A DNA stretch of 64,000 nucleotides from the NCBI GenBank assembly GCA_944321465.1, contig CALULL010000005.1, positions 62,001 through 126,000 of the forward strand. The letters run 5' to 3'. Below the pieces are notes generated by a model that worked only from the letters and a program-made list of their open reading frames with translations, ran no database searches and was not told the origin of the DNA. Made by a program: the position numbers and the translations under genes. Origin of the DNA: an uncultured Bacteroides sp. GTDB lineage: Bacteria > Bacteroidota > Bacteroidia > Bacteroidales > Bacteroidaceae. Below are positions 55,060 through 64,000 of this stretch, in pieces (within the stretch, counting starts at the first letter, position 1; every line of letters starts with the position of its first letter).

Positions 55060-55902
55060 TCAGAAAGTAGTGATTTGGCAGTCGGCCGGTGCCTTGACGT
55101 TCTCGTCCAGGATAATCTGTCCGTAGCTGCGGGCGGCGATGCTGCCTGTGCGGGGGTTCTTGACGCTGTGCACGGGGCTGTCGATGGTGGCGTGGAGGCT
55201 GCTGTACTCAAAAGCGAGGTCGGCATCGGGAGCCATCGTGCAGTTCTCCATCACCAGGTCGTGCGCGTAGCAGAGGGGTTGCGTGCCCGAGATTTTGCAG
55301 TTCACCAGCCGCAGGCGGCGCGAGTGCCAGCCCAGGTATTCGCCCGTCAGTTCGGAGTCGTAGACGGTGACATCCTCGGTGTTCCAGAAGGCATCCTTCG
55401 AGTCGATTACGGCGTTGCGTATCTCGACGTTCTTGCAGTACTGGAAGGAGTAGTTGCCCTGCTGGCGGTAGTTGCGTATGCGTATGTTGCTGCTGTGGAA
55501 GAAGAGGTAGTCGGCTTTCTCCACCTGCACGTTGTCCAGTTCTACGTCGCGGCACATCCAGAGGGTTTCGAGGGCATTGGGCAGCTGTACGTTCTTCAGG
55601 CGTATGCCGTCCATCTCGCGGAACATCTTGGGGGCTTCGACGAGGGTGTCGCTCATCTCCAGGCCGCGCGAGTACCACAGGGCTGCGCGGGCACCTTCGG
55701 TGAAGAGGCAGTCTTTCACCACGAAGCCGTCGACGTGCCAGAAGGGGTATTTGCCCTCAAAACGGCAACGGACGGCTTCTATGTTGCTGCATTCCTTGAG
55801 TGCCGACTCGCCGGCGTGTATGGTTACGTTCTCTAAGTAAAGGTTGTGGGTGGCGAACAAGGGGCGTTCACCTCCAAACTCGGTGTTGGTTATCTGTTTC
55901 AT
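55060..55902 (-). CDS. DUF3737 right-handed beta-helix-like protein
   Basis: A 280-residue protein of the DUF3737 family. The sequence is a chain of short repeats (LYLENVTIHAGES, VRCRFEGKYPFW, VKDCLFTEGAR, ELDNVQVEKADYLFF, VTVYDSELTGEYLGW) typical of a parallel beta helix. No signal peptide is seen. The function is unknown. It is the first gene of a unit with the PatB-like enzyme, a pairing I recall in other gut bacteria. Confidence 0.88.
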   Translation of the reverse strand: MKQITNTEFGGERPLFATHNLYLENVTIHAGESALKECSNIEAVRCRFEGKYPFWHVDGFVVKDCLFTEGARAALWYSRGLEMSDTLVEAPKMFREMDGIRLKNVQLPNALETLWMCRDVELDNVQVEKADYLFFHSSNIRIRNYRQQGNYSFQYCKNVEIRNAVIDSKDAFWNTEDVTVYDSELTGEYLGWHSRRLRLVNCKISGTQPLCYAHDLVMENCTMAPDADLAFEYSSLHATIDSPVHSVKNPRTGSIAARSYGQIILDENVKAPADCQITTF

Positions 55903-55953
55903 AGTTGTTGTATAGGGTATTGGCGTTTAGGATAATGGTTGTTTTTCTCGCTG

Positions 55954-55961
55954 CAAAGGTA
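55954..55961 (-). promoter_or_regulatory. DUF3737 gene promoter, -7 box
   Basis: Minus-strand TACCTTTG, full consensus match, about 52 bp from the ATG. Confidence 0.6.
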
Positions 55962-56128
55962 TGTCGTCCGTGTGTCGGTGGAGGTAGACGGATTACGGTA
56001 AACATTACCTTGATTACGGTTTGTCCGTTTTTTTTGTTCGCCGGGCACGGCAGCTGTGGGCGGGGATGCCCGTGTGGGCGGGGTGGTTGTCTGTCGGTGG
56101 GATGACGGGCATCGGTCGGGATGAAGAA

Positions 56129-56174
56129 CGCCGGGGCGGCAAGGGGACGTGACACGTCTCCTCCCGCCCCGGCG
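56129..56174 (-). terminator. gyrB terminator candidate
   Basis: Arms CGCCGGGGCGG and CCGCCCCGGCG are perfect 11-mers, enclosing a smaller palindrome near ACGTGACACGT. The T-run on the minus-strand side is short. The rest of the 55903-56205 gap holds the DUF3737 promoter and nothing else I recognise. Confidence 0.6.
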
Positions 56175-56205
56175 CACAGTATGGTTTGTCTTTGCCGACG
56201 GGTCT

Positions 56206-58221
<2,016 letters not shown>

Positions 58222-58326
58222 TTACGGCCTGGGCGGAGGGGGCTTTGCCGGGGTCGTAAGGAGGGTATGCCGTGCGGTGGAGGTGCTGTGCGCGGCGTGT
58301 CCGGGCTGCTTGCCCGATAAACCGAG

Positions 58327-58334
58327 CAAAAATA
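58327..58334 (-). promoter_or_regulatory. gyrB promoter, -7 box
   Basis: Minus-strand TATTTTTG, full consensus match. Confidence 0.55.
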
Positions 58335-58455
58335 GTGATTTTTATCGAAATAGGAGAGGAAAGTCCGGGGTATTTTCTGCTCTTTGCCCCAATTTCCTTG
58401 CGGTGCGTGGCGTGCGGCTTTTCCAGGGGTGCGCCGCTTGGCCTGGCAGGAAAAG

Positions 58456-58487
58456 AAAAGGCCGAGCTTGCCAGCCCAGCCTTTCTT
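58456..58487 (-). terminator. rpsT terminator
   Basis: On the minus strand AGGCTGGGCT pairs with AGCTCGGCCT across a 4-nt loop, followed by TTTCTTTT. Confidence 0.65.
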
Positions 58488-58529
58488 TAGAATGATAAAA
58501 TGCGTAAGAACAATTCTTTCCTCTTTCTT

Positions 58530-58784
58530 TTAAGCTAACTTATTGATGTGCAAAGCAAGCTTGGACTTCAGATTGTTGGCCTTGTTCTTATGGATAAGGT
58601 TCTTCTTGGCCATCTTGTCCAGCAGCTTCACAACGCTCGGATACATGGCTACGGCATCGCTCTTTACGGTCGTTGCACGCAGTTTGCGCACCGCATTCCG
58701 CATCGTCTTCCCGTAGTAGCGGTTGTGGAGTCTTCTCTTTGCTGCTTGTCTGATTCTTTTCAGTGCTGATTTATGATTTGCCAT
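58530..58784 (-). CDS. rpsT: 30S ribosomal protein S20
   Basis: An 84-residue, strongly basic small-subunit protein that binds 16S rRNA. Features: [48 protein letters not shown], and a final ALHINKLA. It lies 43 bp downstream of tRNA-Glu on the same strand and is probably expressed from the promoter at 58956. Confidence 0.97.
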   Translation of the reverse strand: MANHKSALKRIRQAAKRRLHNRYYGKTMRNAVRKLRATTVKSDAVAMYPSVVKLLDKMAKKNLIHKNKANNLKSKLALHINKLA

Positions 58785-58827
58785 CTCGACTAATCTGTTT
58801 TAATTCGTTTATTTTTCTTGTTTATTG

Positions 58828-58899
58828 TAGCCCGTGGGGGAATCGAACCCCCCTTTCAAGAATGAAAATCTTGCGTCCTAACCGATAGACGAACGGGCC
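58828..58899 (-). tRNA. tRNA-Glu (anticodon UUC)
   Basis: A complete cloverleaf of 72 nt on the minus strand. The acceptor pairs GGCCCGT with ACGGGCT (G-U at the first pair), the anticodon stem CAAGA/TCTTG encloses loop TTTTCAT (anticodon TTC), and the T-arm is GGGGG/CCCCC around TTCGATT. The 3' CCA is not encoded. Confidence 0.95.
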
Positions 58900-58955
58900 T
58901 CCTCCGAGGGGCTTTCCGGCCACCTCTGCAAATAGGCTTTTTGCATTTGCGGTTG

Positions 58956-58963
58956 CAAAGGTA
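58956..58963 (-). promoter_or_regulatory. tRNA-Glu/rpsT promoter, -7 box
   Basis: Minus-strand TACCTTTG, full consensus match, 57 nt before the tRNA 5' end. Confidence 0.55.
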
Positions 58964-59135
58964 GTGAGTCTTTTTGAAATGGCAAAGGCTTTGTGTGGAA
59001 AAAATAAAAAAATATTCTTCCCTGCTCTGCTTGTTCCTTTTCTGAGGCTTGATTGCCAGTGCGTTTCCTGCTTCCTGGCCTTATCCTTTCGGGCTTTTTG
59101 TGGAGCCGGACAGCCGCGCGCACCTGTTTTTTTTG

Positions 59136-59143
59136 TAGCTTTG
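59136..59143 (+). promoter_or_regulatory. recO promoter, -7 box
   Basis: TAGCTTTG, full consensus match. Transcription from it would give a leader of about 220 nt that contains array 8. Confidence 0.5.
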
Positions 59144-59204
59144 CCGTCGGTCCGGGCGGGGTTGCCCGTCGGTGGCCGTGCGGGGGCTTTTGCCTCTTCG
59201 GGGG

Positions 59205-59285
59205 AGCACAGGTGTGCCCGCGAGGGGGGAAAGGAAAGCCTGCGAGGGGGCACAGGTGTGTTCCCGGCAGGGCACGCCTGTGTTC
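59205..59285. repeat. 22-bp palindromic array, copy 8 (recO leader)
   Basis: Centres at 59211.5, 59233.5, 59255.5 and 59277.5 are exactly 22 bp apart, with linkers GG, GG, GG and CC. The cores at 59205 (AGCACAGGTGTGCC) and 59249 (GGCACAGGTGTG) are near-perfect. Weaker dyads lie near 59188 and 59317. The array fills the predicted recO leader; the rest of the gap 58900-59368 holds the two promoters only. Confidence 0.88.
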
Positions 59286-59368
59286 CCCGCCCTTTGTCCG
59301 TGGCCGTCCAGGCAGGGCTTTCCCGGGCGTGTGCCGACGCATGGGCGGCGGTAAAGAACGAGCAGGAT

Positions 59369-60097
59369 ATGTTGCAGAAGACAGAAGGAATCGTGCTGCG
59401 CACGTTGAAGTACGGCGATGCCTCGGTCATCGTCCACCTCTATACCCGCCAGGCAGGGCGGGCGGCGTTTGTCTTGGCGGTGCCCCGTTCGCGCCGTTCG
59501 TCGCTTCGTCCGGCCATCTTCCAGCCGCTGGCCGTGGTCGAGGTGGTTGCCGACGTGCGCCCCACGAGCGATATATATAAGGTGAGGGAAGCCAAGGTGG
59601 TGCGTCCCTTTGCCTCGTTGCCCTGCCATCCGGTGAAGGCGGCCATTGTCTTGTTTCTGGCCGAGTTCCTGTGCCATGCGTTGCAGGGCGAGGGTGAGAA
59701 CCGCCCGCTCTACGACTACGTCGTCCACTCGCTGCTGTGGCTCGACGAGTGCCGGGGCAGCTTTGCCAACTTCCACCTGGTGTTCCTCATGCGCCTGACG
59801 CGCTTCCTCGGGTTGTATCCCAACGTGGGGGGCTACCGTCCCGGCTGCTATTTCGACTTGCAGGGGGCTTGCTTCACTTCCTCGCCCCCGCCGGAGCACT
59901 CCCATTTTCTTGGTCCCGAGGAGGCTTCGCGGCTGACTACCTTGCTTCGCATGAACTACGAGACGATGCACCTGTTCTCCCTCAGCCGCCGGGAGCGGGG
60001 CCGGTGTCTGGCTTTGCTCAACGAGTACTACAGCCTGCACCTTCCGGGCTTCCCGCCGCTGAAGTCGCTCGACGTGCTGCACGAGCTGTTCAGTTGA
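59369..60097 (+). CDS. recO: DNA repair protein RecO
   Basis: Recombination mediator that helps load RecA with RecR; 242 residues. It has an N-terminal OB fold beginning [26 protein letters not shown] and a helical C-terminal domain. The usual zinc Cys cluster of RecO is not evident, as in other Bacteroidota homologues. The ATG at 59369 matches the family N-terminus; the longer frame to 58964 runs through array 8. It stands alone with a long leader. Confidence 0.9.
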   Translation: MLQKTEGIVLRTLKYGDASVIVHLYTRQAGRAAFVLAVPRSRRSSLRPAIFQPLAVVEVVADVRPTSDIYKVREAKVVRPFASLPCHPVKAAIVLFLAEFLCHALQGEGENRPLYDYVVHSLLWLDECRGSFANFHLVFLMRLTRFLGLYPNVGGYRPGCYFDLQGACFTSSPPPEHSHFLGPEEASRLTTLLRMNYETMHLFSLSRRERGRCLALLNEYYSLHLPGFPPLKSLDVLHELFS

Positions 60098-60391
60098 GGG
60101 GCGCCGCCGCCCGGGCTGTGCGTTCCGGCGGCTCTGGGCGTGTGGCCCGTCGTGCGCCGTGCGGTCGGTGCCGGGGGCTTCTGGGGCAGGGTCGGCGGGG
60201 CGGTATGGTCGGCCCGGGGGACGGGCATCGGGTCTCGGGGACGTTTTTATCTTTCTCTTTCTTTTTTTCTTTCTTAAAATTTGGATATAAGGCAGGAAAA
60301 GACCTGCCTTTGCGATAACCGTATGCCAAGAGTGCATGGCGGCGGTTATTTTGCGGGAAAAATATTAGCGTCAGCTATTATTCATCGTTGT
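60098..60391. other. recO downstream region with candidate promoter
   Basis: GC-rich sequence follows recO, then a pyrimidine run (60245-60272) and a short inverted repeat (AGGCAG and CTGCCT, near 60289-60309). TTTG at 60280-60283 and TGCCTTTG at 60305-60312 (seven of eight matches, about 21 bp apart) could be a promoter for the RNA candidate and the genes that follow. No gene is seen. Confidence 0.4.
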
Positions 60392-60503
60392 TACTGAAAC
60401 TTAGGAACTTTCAAAAACAATAGCGAGGAATAAAGAGCGGATGCCTGCATATACGCAGGTCAATCTCTCCTTTCTATTGTTTGGGTTTCCTAAGACCTCA
60501 GTA
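60392..60503 (+). ncRNA. rod-like structured RNA candidate
   Basis: Four successive arm pairs nest around one axis: TACTGA with TCAGTA, CTTAGGAA with TTCCTAAG (one bulge), ACAATAG with CTATTGT, and AGGA with TCCT. An apical CCTGC/GCAGG hairpin (about 60443-60459) tops them. The strand is inferred from the candidate promoter at 60280-60312. It could be a stand-alone small RNA (a 6S-like rod is one idea), a leader for the lipoprotein genes at 60625, or a remnant of a palindromic element. Confidence 0.45.
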
Positions 60504-60624
60504 GCGGAAAGCATCAGATTGCACCTGCGTTTTCCGTATGCCTTGAATCCATAGACCTGCCCTCCTGATATTCCCTCCCCTTTTACCTGACATGGCACGG
60601 AGATTTTCTAAACACAATAATAGT

Positions 60625-60798
60625 ATGGTATCAAAACGCACTGTCTCATCTATCCTGGCCGCCTTTCTGCTCATAGGCGTGGCTACTCTGTTTTCCGGCT
60701 GCTACACGTTGATTGGGTCGACCTATCAAGACGCTTACAACAAGACTAAGGCAAACGGAATGTCGAACGCAACAACCAATCCCAGTATTAACAAATAA
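60625..60798 (+). CDS. small lipoprotein, unknown function
   Basis: A 57-residue lipoprotein: hydrophobic signal (SILAAFLLIGVATLF), lipobox FSGC, and about 30 polar residues (YTLIGSTYQDAYNKTKANG). The start is taken as MVSKRTV at 60625; an ATG 33 bp upstream (60592) would add 11 basic residues. It is 15 bp upstream of the TolB-like gene and opens the envelope cassette that runs to the window end. No family recognised. Confidence 0.6.
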   Translation: MVSKRTVSSILAAFLLIGVATLFSGCYTLIGSTYQDAYNKTKANGMSNATTNPSINK

Positions 60799-60813
60799 AA
60801 AGGTAAAAGAACA

Positions 60814-61845
60814 ATGAAAGCATTTTCAAGAACCGTCGCAGGCGTGGCCCTCATGGGACTGCTGGCTGCCTGCGGAGGTATGAAACCTGTGGTGTACATG
60901 GAATCCTACGCACCCGAAGAGAGCAGTCTGAACCTGGTCAAGATTACCGACGAGGCCACCAACAGCGTGGTGGCGGGAGGTTCGTTCAGGCCCAACGCCT
61001 ACACCAACTACGCACTGACTTCCCAGGGCATCTGCGGCAAGCAGGGCTTTGCCTGGAACACCCACAACGTGCTGGACATCTCGCCCGACGGCTCGCAGCT
61101 GGCCTACTGTACCCGCATGAACGGGCAGGACAACATCATGGTGCGCAGCACCGGGGCGCAGGGCATGTCCACCCAGCGCACGTTCCGCAACGTCCACAGC
61201 TTCTCCTAGGGCGTAGATGACAAACTGTACTTCTCTGATATCAACGGCGACAACCTCTACGTCTGCAGCGTCAATGCGCAATCGGGCAGCCTGATGAACC
61301 AGTTGACGAACGGTTCGGTCAGCGACGTGTCCCCCGTCCTCAGCCCCGACCAGAAGCTGGTGTTCTTCACCCGTCTGTCCAGCTCGGGACCCTCCATCTG
61401 GTCGCTCAACCGAGAGAACGGCACCCTGACCTCTTGTGCCCGCGGCTACTCGCCTTGCCTCATCAAGGGCAACCCGGACGCTTTCTATTGCGTGCGCAAT
61501 TCTACTTCCGGGCGCAGCGAGATATGGTACGTGGACTACGTGAAGGGCCAGGAGAGCCTTATCCTTTCCGACGAAAACAGGAGCTTCACCAATCCTAAGC
61601 TGTCGCCCGACGGCAAGTGGATTGTCTGCGTAGGCAACTCCGTGTCCAACATCAGCAACAAGGACAACCTCGACATCTTTGTGGTGCGTACCGACGGAAC
61701 CCGCCTGACGCAGCTGACGTTCCACCCGCAGGCCGACACCTCTCCCGTGTGGGCTGCCGACGGGCGTAGCATCTACTTCGTGTCGAGCCGTGCCAACGAG
61801 AACAACTCTTACAACGTGTGGCGCATGAACTTCAATCTGGAATAA
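60814..61845 (+). pseudogene. TolB-like beta-propeller lipoprotein interrupted by one in-frame TAG
   Basis: A lipoprotein (lipobox LLAAC near residue 20) followed by TolB/PD40-type propeller blades: VLDISPDGSQLAYCT, VSPVLSPDQKLVFFT, NPKLSPDGKWIVCV, TSPVWAADGRSIYFVSSR. The frame is broken at 61207-61209 by TAG (context HSFS-stop-GVDDKLYFSD). The frame then continues unchanged to 61845, with no other stop or frameshift and intact propeller sequence. A single C-to-T change from CAG would explain it. Either a fresh nonsense mutation, a sequencing error, or read-through. Without the stop it would be 343 residues. Downstream genes follow closely (15 bp). Confidence 0.75.
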
Positions 61846-61860
61846 GCGGACTACGAAACG

Positions 61861-62853
61861 ATGAAAAGGAGACTCTTATTATCTTTGTGTCTCGTCTGGA
61901 TAGCCGGCATGTCGGTGGCTCAAATAGCCGCTGACTCGGTACGCATCCGGGTCGAGACATCCAGCGGAGCCAACATTGGGCTGGACGGTGAGGTGTCGTC
62001 CACCAACATGCTTACCGAGAAGGTGGCAGTGGGCACGCACAAGGTGGTGGTGCAGTATGGTGCCACGTTTGTCAGGGAGTATGACATAGAGGTAAAGGCC
62101 GACGGGCAGCACACGTTCAGCTTCCCGCTCGACGGCAGCCTGAAGGTGGCATCCGTGCCTTCCGGTGCCACGGTCTACGTCGACGGCATCTCTATGGGCA
62201 GCACCCCTGCCGAACTGAAGCTGCTGGGCGAGCACAACCTGCGGGTGGTGCAGGACCCGGAGGTCTACTATGAGACCACAGAGCGCGTGCACGTGGCTCC
62301 CTTCGAGGAGCTGACGCGCAGCTACACGCTGAAGAAACGTCCTCCGCGCCTCTACGGCATGGTTATGGCCAACTGGACGACCTCGGGCGTGGGAGGCTTC
62401 GTGGGTATGTGTCGGCGTTTCGGGGCGTATGCCCGTTTCGCGTCTTCTCTCAACGGGCTGGGCTTCGGCAAACTGAGCCCTCGGTCGGCGACGGACGTGA
62501 TTGACAACGGCCCCGGTTACTACCACAAGGACGACGCGTTCTACGGTCAGGTCACGGGTGGCGTGCTGGTGCGCTGCCACAAGTACCTCTATGCGTACGC
62601 AGGTGCCGGGTATGGCGAGTATGCCCAAAGCTACGTTGCCGACCCGGATTACGACTACTACGACCGTCCCGACATCTGTCCCTATGGTTCCAAGGGCTGT
62701 GCCGTGGACGTTGGTGTCATCTTCAAGTGGAAGGCTCTGCTTTTGTCGGGTGGTTACTCCACCATCGTGGGCAGCAACTATCCCGGCGGTACCCGCCATA
62801 ACGAGTTCACTTTAGGAATAGGTTTCACAATCCATAAAAAGAACAAGCAATGA
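61861..62853 (+). CDS. PEGA-domain outer-membrane beta-barrel-like protein
   Basis: A 330-residue exported protein. After the signal peptide (cleavage near GMSVAQIA) comes a beta-rich region (VRIRVETSSGANIGLDGEV), then a PEGA domain (GSLKVASVPSGATVYVDGISMGSTPAEL). The last 170 or so residues alternate as amphipathic strands with many aromatic residues (RLYGMVMANWTTSGVGGFVGM, KYLYAYAGAGYGEY, FTLGIGFTIH), like a small outer-membrane barrel. It starts 15 bp after the TolB-like frame and overlaps the next gene as ATGA, so the genes are an operon. Confidence 0.8.
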   Translation: MKRRLLLSLCLVWIAGMSVAQIAADSVRIRVETSSGANIGLDGEVSSTNMLTEKVAVGTHKVVVQYGATFVREYDIEVKADGQHTFSFPLDGSLKVASVPSGATVYVDGISMGSTPAELKLLGEHNLRVVQDPEVYYETTERVHVAPFEELTRSYTLKKRPPRLYGMVMANWTTSGVGGFVGMCRRFGAYARFASSLNGLGFGKLSPRSATDVIDNGPGYYHKDDAFYGQVTGGVLVRCHKYLYAYAGAGYGEYAQSYVADPDYDYYDRPDICPYGSKGCAVDVGVIFKWKALLLSGGYSTIVGSNYPGGTRHNEFTLGIGFTIHKKNKQ

Positions 62854-64000
62854 GAAAGGCGTATTTATATATGGTGTCCCTGGCGCTTGCCGCTGCCCTG
62901 GGCTTGGGCGGATGCGCAGACTACGAGGAGGACTATGGCTACGTGATGACCTTAGGGGACCACGTGGTGGTTTCCGGCTTGCGGGCCGGGGCCGACAGCT
63001 ATTCGGTGGACCTGCAATACCAGTACAGGGTCGATGTCGGACAGGCTGACGTGCTGGAGGCCGGGTTCGTGTACGCTCTGCCCGACGGGACGGAATGCAC
63101 CTTGCAGGCTGTGGCGGAGGATGGGCTGATGCAAGCCACGGCAACGGGGCTGCTCTACGGCACTTCTTACGAAGTATATCCTTATATAATGCCCCCGGAA
63201 GGTACGCAGATGCCCAATGCGGTGGCCAACATCCACTATCTTGCCGCCTCCTTCGCTCCGCCCTTGTCGTCACCCGTGTTTTCCATGCCCGAGGCCGGGC
63301 GCATGGAAGTCGCTCTGCCCTATACGCTGGCTGACGATACGCACGCGGTCGATGAGGCCACGCTGTCGATAGGCGGCCAGACCTACGACATGGCATCTGC
63401 TGACGGATACCTCAGCGTGGTTCTCGACCTGGCCAGTCTTCCCGAAGGAAGCTATACCTCCGTCGACGTGGAGGCATCCAACGCCTTCGGCGCCGACAGG
63501 CTACAGGCGGAAATCGACCTTACGGTCTCTGCCGCCACAAGCCGGTACCCCGACGACGGAGAACGCGACGACTGCATACGCCTCTGCGGCATAGACTGGG
63601 CCAAGGGAAACCTGCAATACGAAGATGGTGTGTGGCAGATTGCCGATAGCCAGAGCAGTACTTTTGACGCGGCTGTAGGGACAGCCCCCAATCGGGTGGA
63701 ACACTTCACCTATGGCGACACTTCGTCCGCGCTGCACACCGACATCGTGAGGAGGTGGTACACGTATGCCTTGGCCGAGGCGGCCTCGTCTGTATCAATT
63801 TCGGGCGACCCGGCTGAAGACGTGGTGGCAGCCCACATCGAAGGTGGTTGGGTACTGCCATCGGCTCAGGCTTTGCGGGCACTTGCCACCGAGGCATCCT
63901 GTCAGTACGCTTGGGTGGAGGTCGGTGGCTCTATGGTCTACGGATACTTGTTCTACACTCCGGGAAGCAGACGGGTCTGCTCCTCCACGCCCGTCCGCCT
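62850..64000 (+). CDS. large lipoprotein, FISUMP-like, truncated by window end
   Basis: The frame opens with ATG overlapping the previous stop (62850-62853) and stays open to the window edge: at least 383 residues. It has a lipobox (LGLGGCADYEED, Cys near residue 22), then fibronectin-like beta sequence (VVVSGLRAGADSYSVDLQYQYRVD; GLLYGTSYEVYPYI). A region resembling the Fibrobacter major paralogous (FISUMP) domain follows: IDWAKGNLQYEDGVWQIADSQ, then GGWVLPSAQALRALA. It is likely anchored in the outer membrane and working with the PEGA/barrel and TolB-like partners. The end is missing. Confidence 0.75.
   Translation, partial: MRKAYLYMVSLALAAALGLGGCADYEEDYGYVMTLGDHVVVSGLRAGADSYSVDLQYQYRVDVGQADVLEAGFVYALPDGTECTLQAVAEDGLMQATATGLLYGTSYEVYPYIMPPEGTQMPNAVANIHYLAASFAPPLSSPVFSMPEAGRMEVALPYTLADDTHAVDEATLSIGGQTYDMASADGYLSVVLDLASLPEGSYTSVDVEASNAFGADRLQAEIDLTVSAATSRYPDDGERDDCIRLCGIDWAKGNLQYEDGVWQIADSQSSTFDAAVGTAPNRVEHFTYGDTSSALHTDIVRRWYTYALAEAASSVSISGDPAEDVVAAHIEGGWVLPSAQALRALATEASCQYAWVEVGGSMVYGYLFYTPGSRRVCSSTPVR

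Noticed and set aside
58964-59368. N-terminal extension of recO through array 8
   Set aside because: The family N-terminus is at 59369 and the extension translates repeat DNA.
60392-60503. Integron attC site
   Set aside because: The long stem is suggestive, but the conserved attC core-site words are not found and no integrase or cassette array is nearby.
61207-61209. TAG recoded as glutamine genome-wide, as in some gut phages
   Set aside because: Only one gene is affected, at least one normal gene in the window ends in TAG (the PatB-like gene), and nothing phage-like is present.

Overview
The window looks like chromosome from a GC-rich member of the Bacteroidales (phylum Bacteroidota). Three things point there. 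Promoters follow the Bacteroidota pattern: a -7 box TAnnTTTG, sometimes with a TTTG -33 box, instead of the sigma70 TATAAT type. Several secreted proteins end in a type IX secretion (T9SS) sorting-like domain. The gene content and order are typical of the order (acpP-fabF-rnc; DUF4271-hemD-rnpA-yidD-tatD-tyrS; DUF2723, DUF3109, DUF4294, DUF4861 and DUF3857 families; succinate CoA-transferase). I cannot name the genus. Most of the window is ordinary housekeeping DNA, with no phage, integrase, transposase or CRISPR system.

Layout. 0.1-2.3 kb: map and rmuC. 2.4-8.9 kb: a leftward block of GH3-like, LOG-family, DUF4271, hemD, rnpA, yidD and tatD genes in a tightly coupled run, then tyrS with its own promoter. 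9.1-10.2 kb: pfkA. 10.2-12.5 kb: acpP-fabF-rnc. 12.7-15 kb: purN, pdxB and a DUF4294 gene. 15.9-17.7 kb: a membrane-anchored DNA/RNA endonuclease divergent from rubrerythrin. 18-26.3 kb: four leftward genes for exported proteins with T9SS-like tails; one is built from six tandem domains and two are Omp28-like thioredoxin-fold proteins. 26.6-28.4 kb: a TPR/membrane/AraC-type regulator. 28.9-33.1 kb: a DUF2723 GT-C-like membrane protein and a polysaccharide deacetylase. 33.4-38.4 kb: a small carbohydrate cluster (KduD-like reductase, DUF4861 lipoprotein, GH95-like hydrolase). 38.5-49 kb: mutS, succinate CoA-transferase, a MATE transporter, PAS and DUF3109 proteins, an A/T-rich lipoprotein and gpmI. 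49.2-56 kb: two DUF3857/transglutaminase-like proteins, a MalY/PatB-like enzyme and a DUF3737 protein. 56.2-60.1 kb: gyrB, rpsT, tRNA-Glu and recO. 60.6-64 kb: an envelope cassette (two lipoproteins, a TolB-like propeller broken by one in-frame TAG, and a PEGA/beta-barrel protein); its last gene runs off the window.

The most striking feature that genes do not explain is a dispersed family of intergenic arrays. Each unit is a roughly 20-bp GC-rich palindrome (arms close to TGTGCCCGC and GCGGGCACA), joined to the next unit by GG or CC. Centre-to-centre spacing is 22 bp in almost every interval I measured. I found eight clear arrays (near 1-60, 9.0, 15.3, 22.8, 28.6, 43.7, 53.6 and 59.2 kb) and a degenerate one near 26.5 kb. 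Two lie inside the predicted 5' leaders of pfkA and recO. Twenty-two bp is about two helical turns, so the palindromes of an array would face the same side of the DNA.

Other leads: two short RNA-like units with matching architecture (35.9 and 43.3 kb); a roughly 110-nt rod-like RNA candidate at 60.4 kb; and an accessory 14-bp motif that accompanies some arrays. All assignments come from reading the sequence and recalling families. No database search, folding program or alignment was run.
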